Shown here: positions 51,100 to 59,658 of the stretch, one piece after another
Layout: every line of letters begins with the position of its first letter
How positions within the stretch are numbered: position 1 is the first letter of the stretch
Assembly (NCBI RefSeq): GCF_007830115.1
Contig: NZ_VLKP01000012.1
Coordinates: 25,362-89,361, forward strand
DNA from: Aerolutibacter ruishenii
GTDB taxonomy: Bacteria > Pseudomonadota > Gammaproteobacteria > Xanthomonadales > Xanthomonadaceae
Length of the DNA: 64,000 nt
Direction: 5' to 3'
Position numbers and translations under genes: made by a program
Notes under the pieces: generated by a model
Seen by the model: the letters and a program-made list of their open reading frames with translations, nothing else
Database searches by the model: none
Told to the model about the DNA's origin: nothing

Positions 51100-52629
51100 T
51101 CAGTCCATCTCGATCTTCAGTGCCACGCCAAGCCCGGCCATGTCCTCCGGTTCGCCCAGCAGGTCGGCCTTCAGCAGCGGCCGGGCATCGAGCCAGCGTT
51201 TGGACAGGGTCAGCGTCAGGCCCGTAGGCGAGGCGACGGCGTCCAACCGGGGAATGGGCGTGGCCTCGTGCGCGCGATGGACCAGCACGGCCAGGCGCAG
51301 CAACGCAGCGCTGCGTCTCGCCGCGCCCAGCAGGCGGTCCGGCAGGGCGTCGAATGCGTTCTTGGGCACCTTCCGGCGGTGCGTGCGTACCAGGGCTGCG
51401 AGGAACTGTTGCTGCTGGCGCGAGAACCCAGCGATGTCGGAATTTTCCAGCACGTACGAGCCATGCACGTGGTATTGGCTGTGGGCAATGACCAGCCCGA
51501 GTTCGTGCAGCATTGCCGCGCGTCGCAACAGGACGCGGTCGTCCTCGTCCAGTTGCCAGGCGTCGGCGACCTGGTCGAACAGGTGCATGAGCGTGGCCTC
51601 CACGCGGGCCGCCTGTGCCTGATCGATGCCGTAGCGCTGCATGAGCGCCGCCACCGCCGCATCGCGCGGGTCGTGCGCGCCCCCACGGCCAACCATGTCG
51701 TACAGCACGCCTTCGCGCATGGCGGCCTTGCTCACGGCCATGCGCTCCAGTCCCAGGGCATTGAACGCCGCCTCCAGGATCAGGACGCCGCCGGCAATGA
51801 TCGGGCGGCGTTCCGCCGACAATCCCGGCAGGTCGATGGCGTCGATGCGGTCGGCCTCCAGCAGGCGGTCGCGCACCACCGGCAATGCCTGCGCCGTGAT
51901 CGCACCCTTGGTCAGCTTCATCGCCGCGCAGATATCGCCAATGGCCTTGTTGGTGCCCGACGCCCCCAGCGCCTCCTGCCAGCCCAGCGCACGGTAGGTG
52001 CCGGCGAACTGCTGGAACTCGGCGGAGACTTCCGCCAGCGCCTCCTTCCAGCGCTTGCGGGACAGCTTGCCGTTCTCGAAGAAGCGGCGGGTGGTGGCGA
52101 TGCATCCCAGTTGCAGGCTCTCGCGCTCCAGGGCATCGAAACCCCGGCCGATGATGAACTCGGTCGAGCCACCGCCGATGTCGATCACCAGGCGCAACTG
52201 GCCATCCTTCGGCGGCTGCGCGTGCGCGACGCCAAGGTAGATCAGGCGCGCCTCCTCGCGGCCGGCGACCACTTCGATGGCGTGGCCCAAAGCGCTTTCG
52301 GCCGGCATCAGGAACGCCTGGGGGGCCGCAAGCCGACGCACCGTGTTGGTGGCGATCGCGCGCACGTGCGAGGGCGGCACATCGCGAAGGCGCTGGCCAA
52401 AGCGCGCCAGGCATTCCAGTGCCCGGTCGCGAACCGCGGGGTCCATGCCGCCTTTGCGATCCAGGCCCTCGGCCATGCGTACCGTCTCGCGCAGGCGGTC
52501 CACCACGCGCAGTTGCCCCAGCAACTGCTGGGCCACCACCATGTGGAAGCTGTTGGAGCCCAGGTCGACGGCGGCGAGCAGGTCGCCGTCCTTCAGTGGG
52601 AGGCGTGCGGCATGGAGGACGGCGTTCAT
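51100..52629 (-). CDS. ppx: Exopolyphosphatase / guanosine pentaphosphate phosphatase
   Basis: 509 residues, ASKHA fold: AVDLGSNSFHMVVAQQ near residue 20, VIDIGGGSTEFIIGRG near 150, and a C-terminal HD-like domain with AAMLHELGLVIAHSQYHVHG. Releases phosphate from polyphosphate ends and may convert pppGpp. The ATG at 52629 overlaps the ppk1 stop (ATGA), so both enzymes of polyphosphate turnover are co-translated. Confidence 0.95.
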   Translation of the reverse strand: MNAVLHAARLPLKDGDLLAAVDLGSNSFHMVVAQQLLGQLRVVDRLRETVRMAEGLDRKGGMDPAVRDRALECLARFGQRLRDVPPSHVRAIATNTVRRLAAPQAFLMPAESALGHAIEVVAGREEARLIYLGVAHAQPPKDGQLRLVIDIGGGSTEFIIGRGFDALERESLQLGCIATTRRFFENGKLSRKRWKEALAEVSAEFQQFAGTYRALGWQEALGASGTNKAIGDICAAMKLTKGAITAQALPVVRDRLLEADRIDAIDLPGLSAERRPIIAGGVLILEAAFNALGLERMAVSKAAMREGVLYDMVGRGGAHDPRDAAVAALMQRYGIDQAQAARVEATLMHLFDQVADAWQLDEDDRVLLRRAAMLHELGLVIAHSQYHVHGSYVLENSDIAGFSRQQQQFLAALVRTHRRKVPKNAFDALPDRLLGAARRSAALLRLAVLVHRAHEATPIPRLDAVASPTGLTLTLSKRWLDARPLLKADLLGEPEDMAGLGVALKIEMD

Positions 52630-54728
52630 CCGCAGATTTTCGCCAATAAACTGGCCTGTGCGGAATGGGGTGGCTCCCCTTCGGCGGGTTGCAGCCGCTC
52701 GTAGTGGCCATCGGGATGCAGGACCCAGGCGGCCACGTTGTCGCGCAGGTAGTTGTCAAGCGCTTCGTCGAACACCCGTTGTGCCAACGCCGGGTCACGT
52801 ATCGGGAAGCCCGTCTCCACGCGGCGCAGCAGGTTCCGCTCCAGCCAGTCGGCACTGGAGCACAGCAGGTCCGGCTCACCGTCATTGGCGAACCAGTACA
52901 CCCGGTGGTGCTCCAGGAAGCGACCCACGATGGAACGCACGCGGATGTTCTCCGAGATGCCGGGCACCCCCGGGCGCAGCGTGCAGGCGCCGCGGACGAT
53001 CAGGTCGACCTGCACGCCCGCCTGCGACGCGCGATACAGCGCCCGCACCACCTGCGGCTCGTTGAGCGCGTTCATCTTGGCGATGATCCGCGCCGGCCTT
53101 TCCGCCTTGGCATGCCTCGTCTCGCGGTCGATGCGCTTGAGCACGCCCGAGTGCAGGGTGAATGGCGACTGCAGCAGGCACTTGAGCCTGATCGCGGGTG
53201 CGAGCCCGGAGAGCTGCTGGAACACCAGGTTCACGTCGCTGCCCAGCTCCGGGTCGGCGGTGATCAGGCCGAAGTCGGTGTAAACCCGCGCCGTGCCCGT
53301 GTGGTAGTTGCCGGTGCCCAGGTGCGTATAGCGCTGCAGCTTGCGGCCTTCCCGGCGCACGATCAGCATCATCTTGGCGTGCGTCTTGTAGCCCACCACG
53401 CCATACACCACCTGCACGCCGGCCTCCTGCAGGCGGTCGGCCAGGCCCAGGTTGGCCTCCTCGTCGAATCGCGCACGCAGCTCCACCACCGCGGTCACGT
53501 CCTTGCCGTTGCGTGCCGCCTGCACCAGGTGTTCGACGATCGGTGAATCCTTGCCCGCCCGGTACAACGTCTGCTTGATCGCCAGTACGTTGGGATCCTC
53601 GGCGGCCTGGCGGAGCAGCTCCAGCACGGGGCTGAACGCATCGAACGGATGGTGCAGCAACATGTCACCCTGCGACACGGTGTCGAACATCGAATCGATG
53701 CCGGCGGGGACGCGCTGGTGGAACGGGGTGAATTTCAGGTCCGGGCGCTGCACCAGGTCGTACACCTGGATCACGCGATTGAGGTTCACCGGCCCGTTGA
53801 TGCGGTACACCGCATGCTCGGCCAGGTCGAAGTTCTCCAGCAACATGCGCACGATCGCGTCCGGGCACTGCTCGGCGATCTCCAGCCGCACCGCGCGCAG
53901 GTAGCCGCGGCCGACCAGTTCGTCACGCAACGCCAGCGCGATGTTGTCCACCTCTTCCTCGTCGACCAGCAGCTCGGAATTGCGGGTCACGCGGAACTGG
54001 TAAGCCCCTTTTACCTGCATGCCGGGGAACAGTTCGTCGACGAACGCCGAGAGCATGGCGGACAGGAACACGAAGTCATTCTTGCCGCCGGAGATCTCCT
54101 CCGGGATCTGGATGATGCGCGGCAGCGAGCGTGGCGCCCGGACGATGGCGTGGTTCCCCGCGCGACCAAACGCGTCCTTGCCTTCCACCACCACCACGAT
54201 GTTGAGCGACTTGTTGAGGATCTTGGGGAAGGGGTGCGCCGGATCCAGGCCCAGGGGCGAAAGGACCGGCATGATCTCGTCACGGAAACAGTTGCGCAGC
54301 CATTCCGTCTGCTGCTCGTTCCATGATTCGCGGGCCAACACGCGCACGCCGGCATCGGCCAGCGCGGGGCGCAGCACGTCGTTCCAGCAGGCGTACTGCT
54401 GCTGCACCAGGTCGGCCGCCCGGTCGTGGATGCGCCCAAGTACCGTCGCTGGCGCCAATCCGTCCGCCCCCGGTGCCAGCCCCAGGTCGTGTGCGTGGTG
54501 CAGGCTGCCGGCACGGATCTCGAAGAATTCGTCCAGGTTGGTGCAGGAGATGCACAGGTAGCGCAACCGCTCCAGCAGCGGCACCTGGGGATCCATCGCC
54601 TGTGCCAACACCCGGAAGTTGAAATCCAGTTGTGATACTTCGCGGTTGAAATACAGCGATCGGTCGCGCAGCGGATCGCGCTCCGGCGCGGAGTCCGCGA
54701 TCTTGGTCGCTGGTGGCTGGAGGTTCAT
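52626..54728 (-). CDS. ppk1: Polyphosphate kinase 1
   Basis: 700 residues from the ATG at 54728. N domain with YFNREVSQLDFNFRVLAQAM, H domain, and the catalytic core with the autophosphorylated His about 452 in GYKTHAKMMLIVRRE and a second His in YTHLGTGNYHTGTARVYTDF. Makes polyphosphate from ATP. Overlaps phoR upstream and ppx downstream, both by ATGA. Confidence 0.97.
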   Translation of the reverse strand: MNLQPPATKIADSAPERDPLRDRSLYFNREVSQLDFNFRVLAQAMDPQVPLLERLRYLCISCTNLDEFFEIRAGSLHHAHDLGLAPGADGLAPATVLGRIHDRAADLVQQQYACWNDVLRPALADAGVRVLARESWNEQQTEWLRNCFRDEIMPVLSPLGLDPAHPFPKILNKSLNIVVVVEGKDAFGRAGNHAIVRAPRSLPRIIQIPEEISGGKNDFVFLSAMLSAFVDELFPGMQVKGAYQFRVTRNSELLVDEEEVDNIALALRDELVGRGYLRAVRLEIAEQCPDAIVRMLLENFDLAEHAVYRINGPVNLNRVIQVYDLVQRPDLKFTPFHQRVPAGIDSMFDTVSQGDMLLHHPFDAFSPVLELLRQAAEDPNVLAIKQTLYRAGKDSPIVEHLVQAARNGKDVTAVVELRARFDEEANLGLADRLQEAGVQVVYGVVGYKTHAKMMLIVRREGRKLQRYTHLGTGNYHTGTARVYTDFGLITADPELGSDVNLVFQQLSGLAPAIRLKCLLQSPFTLHSGVLKRIDRETRHAKAERPARIIAKMNALNEPQVVRALYRASQAGVQVDLIVRGACTLRPGVPGISENIRVRSIVGRFLEHHRVYWFANDGEPDLLCSSADWLERNLLRRVETGFPIRDPALAQRVFDEALDNYLRDNVAAWVLHPDGHYERLQPAEGEPPHSAQASLLAKICG

Positions 54729-56047
54729 GGCAATACCTCGATGGCCTCGCGCGGGCGCACGCGTTCGGCACCAAAATGACACGAAAACGTGCTGCCGCGG
54801 CCAACTTCGCTGGTCACCTGCAGGCGGGCCTGGTGCAGGTTCAGCACGTGCTTGCAGATGGCCAGGCCCAGCCCGGTGCCGCCGCTCTCGCGCGAACGGC
54901 TGGTGGACACGCGGTAGAACCGTTCGGTCAGGCGGGGCAGGTGGTTGGGCGGAATTCCGTAGCCGGTATCGCTTACTTCAAGCACGGCACCCGATCCTTC
55001 ACGGCGAAAGCGGATGTGCACGCTGCCCCCGGCCGGGGTATAGCGGATCGCATTGCTGACCAGGTTGGAAAACGCGCTGTGCAGCTCCTTGTGGCCACCC
55101 CACAGGTCGAGGCCCTCGCTGCTGTCATCCACCGTGACCTCGTGCTTGCCCTGGCTGAGCGCGTTGGCCTCGCGTGCCAGCGTGGTGAGCATCGCCCCCA
55201 TTGCGATGTTCTCCTCCTCCGGCAGGCTGCCCTGCGATTCCAGTCGCGACAGTGTGAGCAGGTCCTCCACCAGCTGGGTCATGCGCTGCGATTGCCGCTG
55301 CATCTCGGCCAGCATGGGGGCCCAGTCGGGGTGCTCCTCCGGGTCGAGCATGTCCAGGTAGCCATGGACCACGGTCAGCGGGGTGCGCAGCTCGTGCGAT
55401 ACGTTCGCCACGAAGTCACGGCGCATCTGCTCCAGGTGCAGCATCCGGCTCACGTCGCGCGCGACCAGCAACCAGAGGTTCTCCGAGTACGGGATCAGGC
55501 GCAGGCTCAGCGTCACCGAGGAGTTGACGGGCGATGGCACTTCCAGTGTTTCCGCATGGCGACCGGCCGCCAGCCAATGCGCCAGCGGCAAGGGCTGCAG
55601 GCGCTGGACCAGTGGCGCCCCCATGTCCTCGGGGTATTGCATGCCCAGCAACGGCTTGCAGGCGGCGTTGAACCACAGCACCCGCTGGCTCAACCGGTCC
55701 ACCACGACGATGGCGTCGGGCAGGGCGGCCGCGGCGGCGCGGTAGGCGCGCAGCATCTCGATCAGCCGGCGCTTGCGCGAGCGCATCTCCGACTGGCCGC
55801 GGTACAGCAACCGGTCCAGTTCATTCCATACGCCGTCACCCAGGGGCGGCGTGAGCCGCTGGCGCGCCGTCAGCCGCAGCAGCACCCTGCGCAGGCGCCA
55901 GTAATGCCATGCGACCACGCCCAGTGCCGCGCACGTGACCACCTGCCACGGATGGCCCAGGGCCATGCCGATGGCGGCCGCGGCCAGCAGGACCATGGCC
56001 AGTTGGCCCAGCGTCTTCAACCAGGCGGAACGGGTGCGAGGAGGCAT
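54725..56047 (-). CDS. phoR: Phosphate regulon sensor histidine kinase PhoR
   Basis: 440 residues. Two close N-terminal membrane segments (about 13-46), a PAS domain (about 105-200, LPDAIVVVDRLSQRVLWFNA), HisKA with His about 218 in [17 protein letters not shown], and HATPase with NLVSNAIRYTPAGG, SDTGYGI and [13 protein letters not shown]. Signals low phosphate to PhoB. Start nine bases after the phoB stop; stop overlaps ppk1. Confidence 0.96.
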   Translation of the reverse strand: MPPRTRSAWLKTLGQLAMVLLAAAAIGMALGHPWQVVTCAALGVVAWHYWRLRRVLLRLTARQRLTPPLGDGVWNELDRLLYRGQSEMRSRKRRLIEMLRAYRAAAAALPDAIVVVDRLSQRVLWFNAACKPLLGMQYPEDMGAPLVQRLQPLPLAHWLAAGRHAETLEVPSPVNSSVTLSLRLIPYSENLWLLVARDVSRMLHLEQMRRDFVANVSHELRTPLTVVHGYLDMLDPEEHPDWAPMLAEMQRQSQRMTQLVEDLLTLSRLESQGSLPEEENIAMGAMLTTLAREANALSQGKHEVTVDDSSEGLDLWGGHKELHSAFSNLVSNAIRYTPAGGSVHIRFRREGSGAVLEVSDTGYGIPPNHLPRLTERFYRVSTSRSRESGGTGLGLAICKHVLNLHQARLQVTSEVGRGSTFSCHFGAERVRPREAIEVLP

Positions 56048-56056
56048 GGCCCCAGT

Positions 56057-56752
56057 CTAGACGGCCAGCGAGGCGGAAAACCGGTAACCGGCGCCGCGCA
56101 CGGTCTGCACCATGCCGTCGATCTGGTGTGGCTCCAGCGTCTTGCGCAGCCGGCGGATGTGCACGTCCACCGTACGCTCCTCCACGTACACGCTGCCGCC
56201 CCAGACATGGTCCAGCAGCTGGGTGCGGGTATAGACCCGTTCCGGGTGGGTCATGAAGAAGTGCAGCAGGCGGTATTCGGTCGGGCCGATCTGCACCGGC
56301 TGGTCGCCGGCGAACACCCGGTGCGCGGCGCCGTCGATGCGCAGCGGCCCCACCGTCACGCTGCCGTCCTCGTCGTCCTCGCGCGAGCGGCGCAGTACGG
56401 CGCGGATGCGGGCCAGTAACTCGCGGGCGGAGAAGGGCTTGACCACGTAGTCGTCGACGCCGGCCTCGAGCCCGCCCACGCGGTCGTTCTCCTCGCCGCG
56501 CGCGGTGAGCATGATGATCGGGATCTCGCGGGTCAGCGATTCCTTGCGCCAGCGCCGGGCCAGTTCCAGGCCACTGGTGCCCGGCAGCATCCAGTCCAGC
56601 AGGATCAGGTCCGGCACATGGTCGGCGATGGCGGCCTGCGCTTCGCGCGCGTCGCCGGCGTGGACCGGCTCGTACTCGCCTTTGCGAAGGGCAAAGGACA
56701 CCATGTCGCGAATCGCGGGTTCGTCTTCGACAATCAGGATGCGCTTCTGCAC
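56057..56752 (-). CDS. phoB: Phosphate regulon response regulator PhoB
   Basis: 231 residues from a GTG at 56752 (MQKRILIVEDEPAIRDMVSF). Receiver with Asp 53 in ILLDWMLPGTSG and Lys in VVKPFSAREL; winged-helix domain with GPTEYRLLHFFMTHPERVYT and VYVEERTVDVHIRRLRKTLE. An upstream in-frame extension has no start or ribosome site worth using. A candidate Pho box is about 140 bases upstream. Confidence 0.95.
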   Translation of the reverse strand: MQKRILIVEDEPAIRDMVSFALRKGEYEPVHAGDAREAQAAIADHVPDLILLDWMLPGTSGLELARRWRKESLTREIPIIMLTARGEENDRVGGLEAGVDDYVVKPFSARELLARIRAVLRRSREDDEDGSVTVGPLRIDGAAHRVFAGDQPVQIGPTEYRLLHFFMTHPERVYTRTQLLDHVWGGSVYVEERTVDVHIRRLRKTLEPHQIDGMVQTVRGAGYRFSASLAV

Positions 56753-56890
56753 GCGGGCACCGATAGGGAGTTGGCTGTGGAGGCTTCCGGCGGACCTGCG
56801 CCACGCCCGGCGTATGGCCACCTGCGGCACGTCCAGTGTCGCCGGAGCCCTGGCGGGCCACCTGAAGCCGTGCCAGTACACTACCGTTTC

Positions 56891-56908
56891 GTGACGCCAA
56901 TGTGACAA
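56891..56908 (-). promoter_or_regulatory. Candidate Pho box upstream of phoB
   Basis: On the minus strand TTGTCAC-ATTG-GCGTCAC: two 7-base half-sites 11 bp apart, compared with the CTGTCAT-N4-CTGTCAT consensus (5 of 7 and 4 of 7 matches). It lies in the bepA-phoB gap, consistent with autoactivation of the phoB-phoR-ppk1-ppx operon. Confidence 0.5.
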
Positions 56909-56921
56909 CGTCTTGCCGTTG

Positions 56922-58508
56922 TCATCGACGGTCGAGGACCTCGTCGCGCACGCCCAGGCGCCGTAGCTCGAGCACCACCGGGGTGATCGCCGCGATCCGC
57001 GACTCGATCCGCGCGCGGGCGTAATAATCCAGCTCCGGGCGCTTCTTGAGGGTGTTCAGCTGCACGAGTGCCTGCTCCGGGCGACCGCCCAGGAAGGCGG
57101 CTTCGGCGTATGCCTCACCCGCGCGCACCGGGTCGCCGGCGATCTCGCTGGCACGGGCGAACGTACGCTGGAACGCCGGGTCGTCGGTTGCGCGCGACAG
57201 CTGCGGTCGCAATAGCGCCTGGGCGCGCTTGCCGGCCTCCACGGTGTTGCGTTCGGCTAGCGCCCTGGCATAGGTGAGCGCGATGGCGCGATCATCCGGA
57301 AAACGCTGGATCAGTGACTCGAAGCGGGTATCCGCCTGGGCATGGCGCCCCGATTTGGCCTCGGCCTCGGCCATCGCCAGTTCCAGCCACTCATCGCCCG
57401 GGACCTCGACCAGCAGGCCCTGCAGCAGGTCCGCGGCCGCCGCCGGCTCGTTGGCTCGCAGGCGGGCAATCGCCATGCCATAACGCTGCGCAATATCCAG
57501 TTTGCCGGCCTTCGCCAGGCGCTCGTACTCCGTCACCGCCTCGCGCGGCGTATCGGCGCTGAGTACCCGCAGGCGCTCGCGGGCAAAATCGAAGCGGCCA
57601 GTGTCGCCGGATTTCAGGACGCTGCGTCCGACCTGCAGTCCCTGCGGCAGCAGCGGGTTGAGGCTGGCGCGGGGAGCGGGCAGCGTGGTCGGCGAATTCC
57701 CCGCGATCTGTCGAGCGCGGTCCTTGGCCTCGCTGATGCGGGTGGTGGTGACCGGGTGGGTCATCAGGAACTCGGGGGCATCGGTACCGTAGTAATTGGC
57801 GCCGTTGGCCCGCGACCGCTGTTGCAGCTTGCCGAAGAAGTCGGCAATGGCCATGGGGTCGTAGCCGGTGCGGGCCAGCGACTGGATGCCCAGCCGGTCT
57901 GCTTCATGCTCGTTGGAGCGGGTGTAATCGATCTGCCGCTGTTGCATCAGCCCCATCCCGGAGACCATGGCCGCCTGGGCCGCGTCATCGGAGGAGTTGC
58001 CACCGGCCGACTGCGCCACGACGATGGCGCCCAGCATGGCCAGCAGGATCGGCAACTGGTCCTTCTGGGCGCGCTCCACCGCGCGCAGCACGTGGTCCTG
58101 CGTCACGTGGGCGATTTCATGCGCCAGCACGCCGGCCACCTCGTCCTCGCGGTCGGCGGCCAGCACCAGGCCGGCATTCACGCCGATGTAGCCGCCCAGC
58201 GTGGCGAATGCGTTGATCTCGCGCTGGCGCATCATGAAGAAAGTGTACGACTGCCGCGAGTTGTCGCTGCTTGCGCCCAGTCGCGAGCCCATCGAGTCCA
58301 GCCAGCTTTCCACCAGCGGGTCCTCGAGGATGTAGTCGTAGTGGCGCAGTTGCGCCAGCATCATTCCGCCGTACTCCTCCTGCTGGGCCGGGGTCGCCAG
58401 TTCGCCTGCCGAGGAGCCGATGTCCGGCAGCTGGGTCTGCTGGGCAGGCGCCCCCAGGCTGGCAAGCGCGAAGGTCAGGGCGGCGGTGAGCGGTAAAGTG
58501 CGGCGCAA
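56922..58508 (-). CDS. bepA: M48 metalloprotease with TPR domain (BepA/YfgC-like)
   Basis: 528 residues. Start TTG at 58508, with AAGGA 7 bases upstream and a Sec signal peptide MRRTLPLTAALTFALASLGA. Zinc site HEIAH (about residue 129-133) in AGVLAHEIAHVTQDHV and Glu in RSNEHEADRLGIQSLARTGY (about 199). C-terminal TPR-like repeats (about 350-510). Periplasmic assembly or degradation of outer-membrane proteins such as LptD and BamA by analogy with E. coli BepA. Upstream of phoB on the same strand. Confidence 0.93.
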   Translation of the reverse strand: MRRTLPLTAALTFALASLGAPAQQTQLPDIGSSAGELATPAQQEEYGGMMLAQLRHYDYILEDPLVESWLDSMGSRLGASSDNSRQSYTFFMMRQREINAFATLGGYIGVNAGLVLAADREDEVAGVLAHEIAHVTQDHVLRAVERAQKDQLPILLAMLGAIVVAQSAGGNSSDDAAQAAMVSGMGLMQQRQIDYTRSNEHEADRLGIQSLARTGYDPMAIADFFGKLQQRSRANGANYYGTDAPEFLMTHPVTTTRISEAKDRARQIAGNSPTTLPAPRASLNPLLPQGLQVGRSVLKSGDTGRFDFARERLRVLSADTPREAVTEYERLAKAGKLDIAQRYGMAIARLRANEPAAAADLLQGLLVEVPGDEWLELAMAEAEAKSGRHAQADTRFESLIQRFPDDRAIALTYARALAERNTVEAGKRAQALLRPQLSRATDDPAFQRTFARASEIAGDPVRAGEAYAEAAFLGGRPEQALVQLNTLKKRPELDYYARARIESRIAAITPVVLELRRLGVRDEVLDRR

Positions 58509-58601
58509 GCGGGCGTCCTTTCGGTAGGGCGGGCGGGTGCCTGGCCAGCATGACGCTTCCCGGGGTCGCCCGGGTGAATCGGCGGTTAAGCACCCCAGTG
58601 T

Positions 58602-58623
58602 TCTACTGGTGTTCCACTGGTGT
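58602..58623 (+). repeat. Two-copy 11-bp tandem repeat upstream of grx
   Basis: TCTACTGGTGT and TCCACTGGTGT follow one another (10 of 11 identical), one helical turn apart, in the 183-base gap between bepA (divergent) and the glutaredoxin gene. They could be a regulator binding site or a chance duplication. Confidence 0.5.
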
Positions 58624-58691
58624 TGTGGAAAACCGGCCAGAGCAGGCCCATATTCGACCACAGCCCTCCCCACGAGTTCACGGAGCCAGTC

Positions 58692-58970
58692 TTGAGCCAG
58701 TCAACCACCCCCGCGATCACCATCTACTCCACCGCCATCTGCCCGTATTGCGTGGCGGCCAAGAACTTCCTCAAGAGCAAGGGGCAGTCGTGGACGGAAG
58801 TCCGCATCGACCTTGACCCGGCCGAGCGCGAGAAGATGGTCGCCCTGACGCAGCGCACCAGCGTGCCGCAGATCTTCATCGGCGACACCCACATTGGCGG
58901 TTACGACGACATGATCGCACTGCACCGTGCCGGCGGCCTGGAACCGCTGCTGGCCGAGGTTTCCGCGTGA
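58692..58970 (+). CDS. grxC: Glutaredoxin 3 (dithiol)
   Basis: 92 residues starting at a TTG (58692) with GGAG 6 bases upstream. Redox site CPYC in IYSTAICPYCVAAKNFLKSK, cis-Pro in TSVPQIFIGDTHIGG, glutathione-site GGYDDMIAL. Reduces protein disulfides and glutathionyl mixed disulfides with glutathione. Stop overlaps the following AhpD-like gene (GTGA). Confidence 0.95.
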   Translation: MSQSTTPAITIYSTAICPYCVAAKNFLKSKGQSWTEVRIDLDPAEREKMVALTQRTSVPQIFIGDTHIGGYDDMIALHRAGGLEPLLAEVSA

Positions 58971-59377
58971 GCGGCAGCCCGGACAACGCTGGTCCCGGGA
59001 GCAGCGACCGCGTCGCCGAGTTCACCGCGTTCCGCAAGCGGATGAACGAACGCATCCTCGCCGAGCCCAACCAGGTGGTGCGGCGCTTCTTCGCGCTCGA
59101 CACCCAGACCTACCAGGCGGGCGCGCTGGACGTGAAGACCAAGGAACTGCTGGGCCTGGTCGCCTCGCTGGTGCTGCGTTGCGACGACTGCATCAGCTAC
59201 CACGTGGCCCAGTGCAGGGAGGCGGGGGTCAACCGCGACGAAATGTTCGAGACCTTCTCGGTGGGCCTGGTGGTGGGCGGTTCCATCGTCATCCCGCACC
59301 TGCGCCGCGCCGTTGATTTCCTCGACCGGCTGGAGCAGGGCGAGGCCGGGGCGCCCGCCGGACACGACCACGGTTGA
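58967..59377 (+). CDS. Carboxymuconolactone decarboxylase / AhpD-like protein
   Basis: 136 residues from a GTG. The active-site signature VLRCDDCISYHVAQCREAGV has the CxxC-x-x-x-His of AhpD-like peroxidase-linked disulfide reductases, so a redox role fits better than decarboxylation. Coupled to the glutaredoxin gene, which could reduce it. Ends Asp/His-rich (GHDHG), possibly metal-binding. Confidence 0.9.
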   Translation: MSGSPDNAGPGSSDRVAEFTAFRKRMNERILAEPNQVVRRFFALDTQTYQAGALDVKTKELLGLVASLVLRCDDCISYHVAQCREAGVNRDEMFETFSVGLVVGGSIVIPHLRRAVDFLDRLEQGEAGAPAGHDHG

Positions 59378-59564
59378 GCCGCGCCGGCCTTCGTTGGCCT
59401 GCCGCGCGGGAGGCCGGAGGGTGGGACCCTTGACCTGTTCGGGGTCCGATCCCTCGCTCCCCTATGCCGTGACTCAATCCCGTAGTCCGAATGACCGCTC
59501 CGCTCAAAGCGCCGTGCCACAAGGCTTCCAGCCCGTACTCCGACCATTGGCCAATGGTTGCACC

Positions 59565-59593
59565 TGAAAAGAACGGGCGATTTCGGGCATAAT
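59565..59593 (+). promoter_or_regulatory. Candidate promoter of idh
   Basis: CATAAT (59588-59593) with a weak TGAAAA -35 17 bases upstream, 66 bases before the idh start. The 281-base gap 59378-59658 holds nothing else I can support. Confidence 0.4.
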
Positions 59594-59658
59594 TCGGCGG
59601 TTAACCATCCGGCGCCGTACTTCCCCCGCGGCGCCCATCAGTCGGAAGAAAACCCCCT

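Noticed and set aside
51088..52704. 538-residue plus-strand open frame
   Set aside because: Antisense to ppx; no recognisable domain.
54713..56419. 568-residue plus-strand open frame
   Set aside because: Antisense to phoR and phoB, which carry all expected motifs.
56753..56908. N-terminal extension of phoB from a TTG
   Set aside because: Extension is not PhoB-like and covers the candidate Pho box; the GTG at 56752 fits family length.
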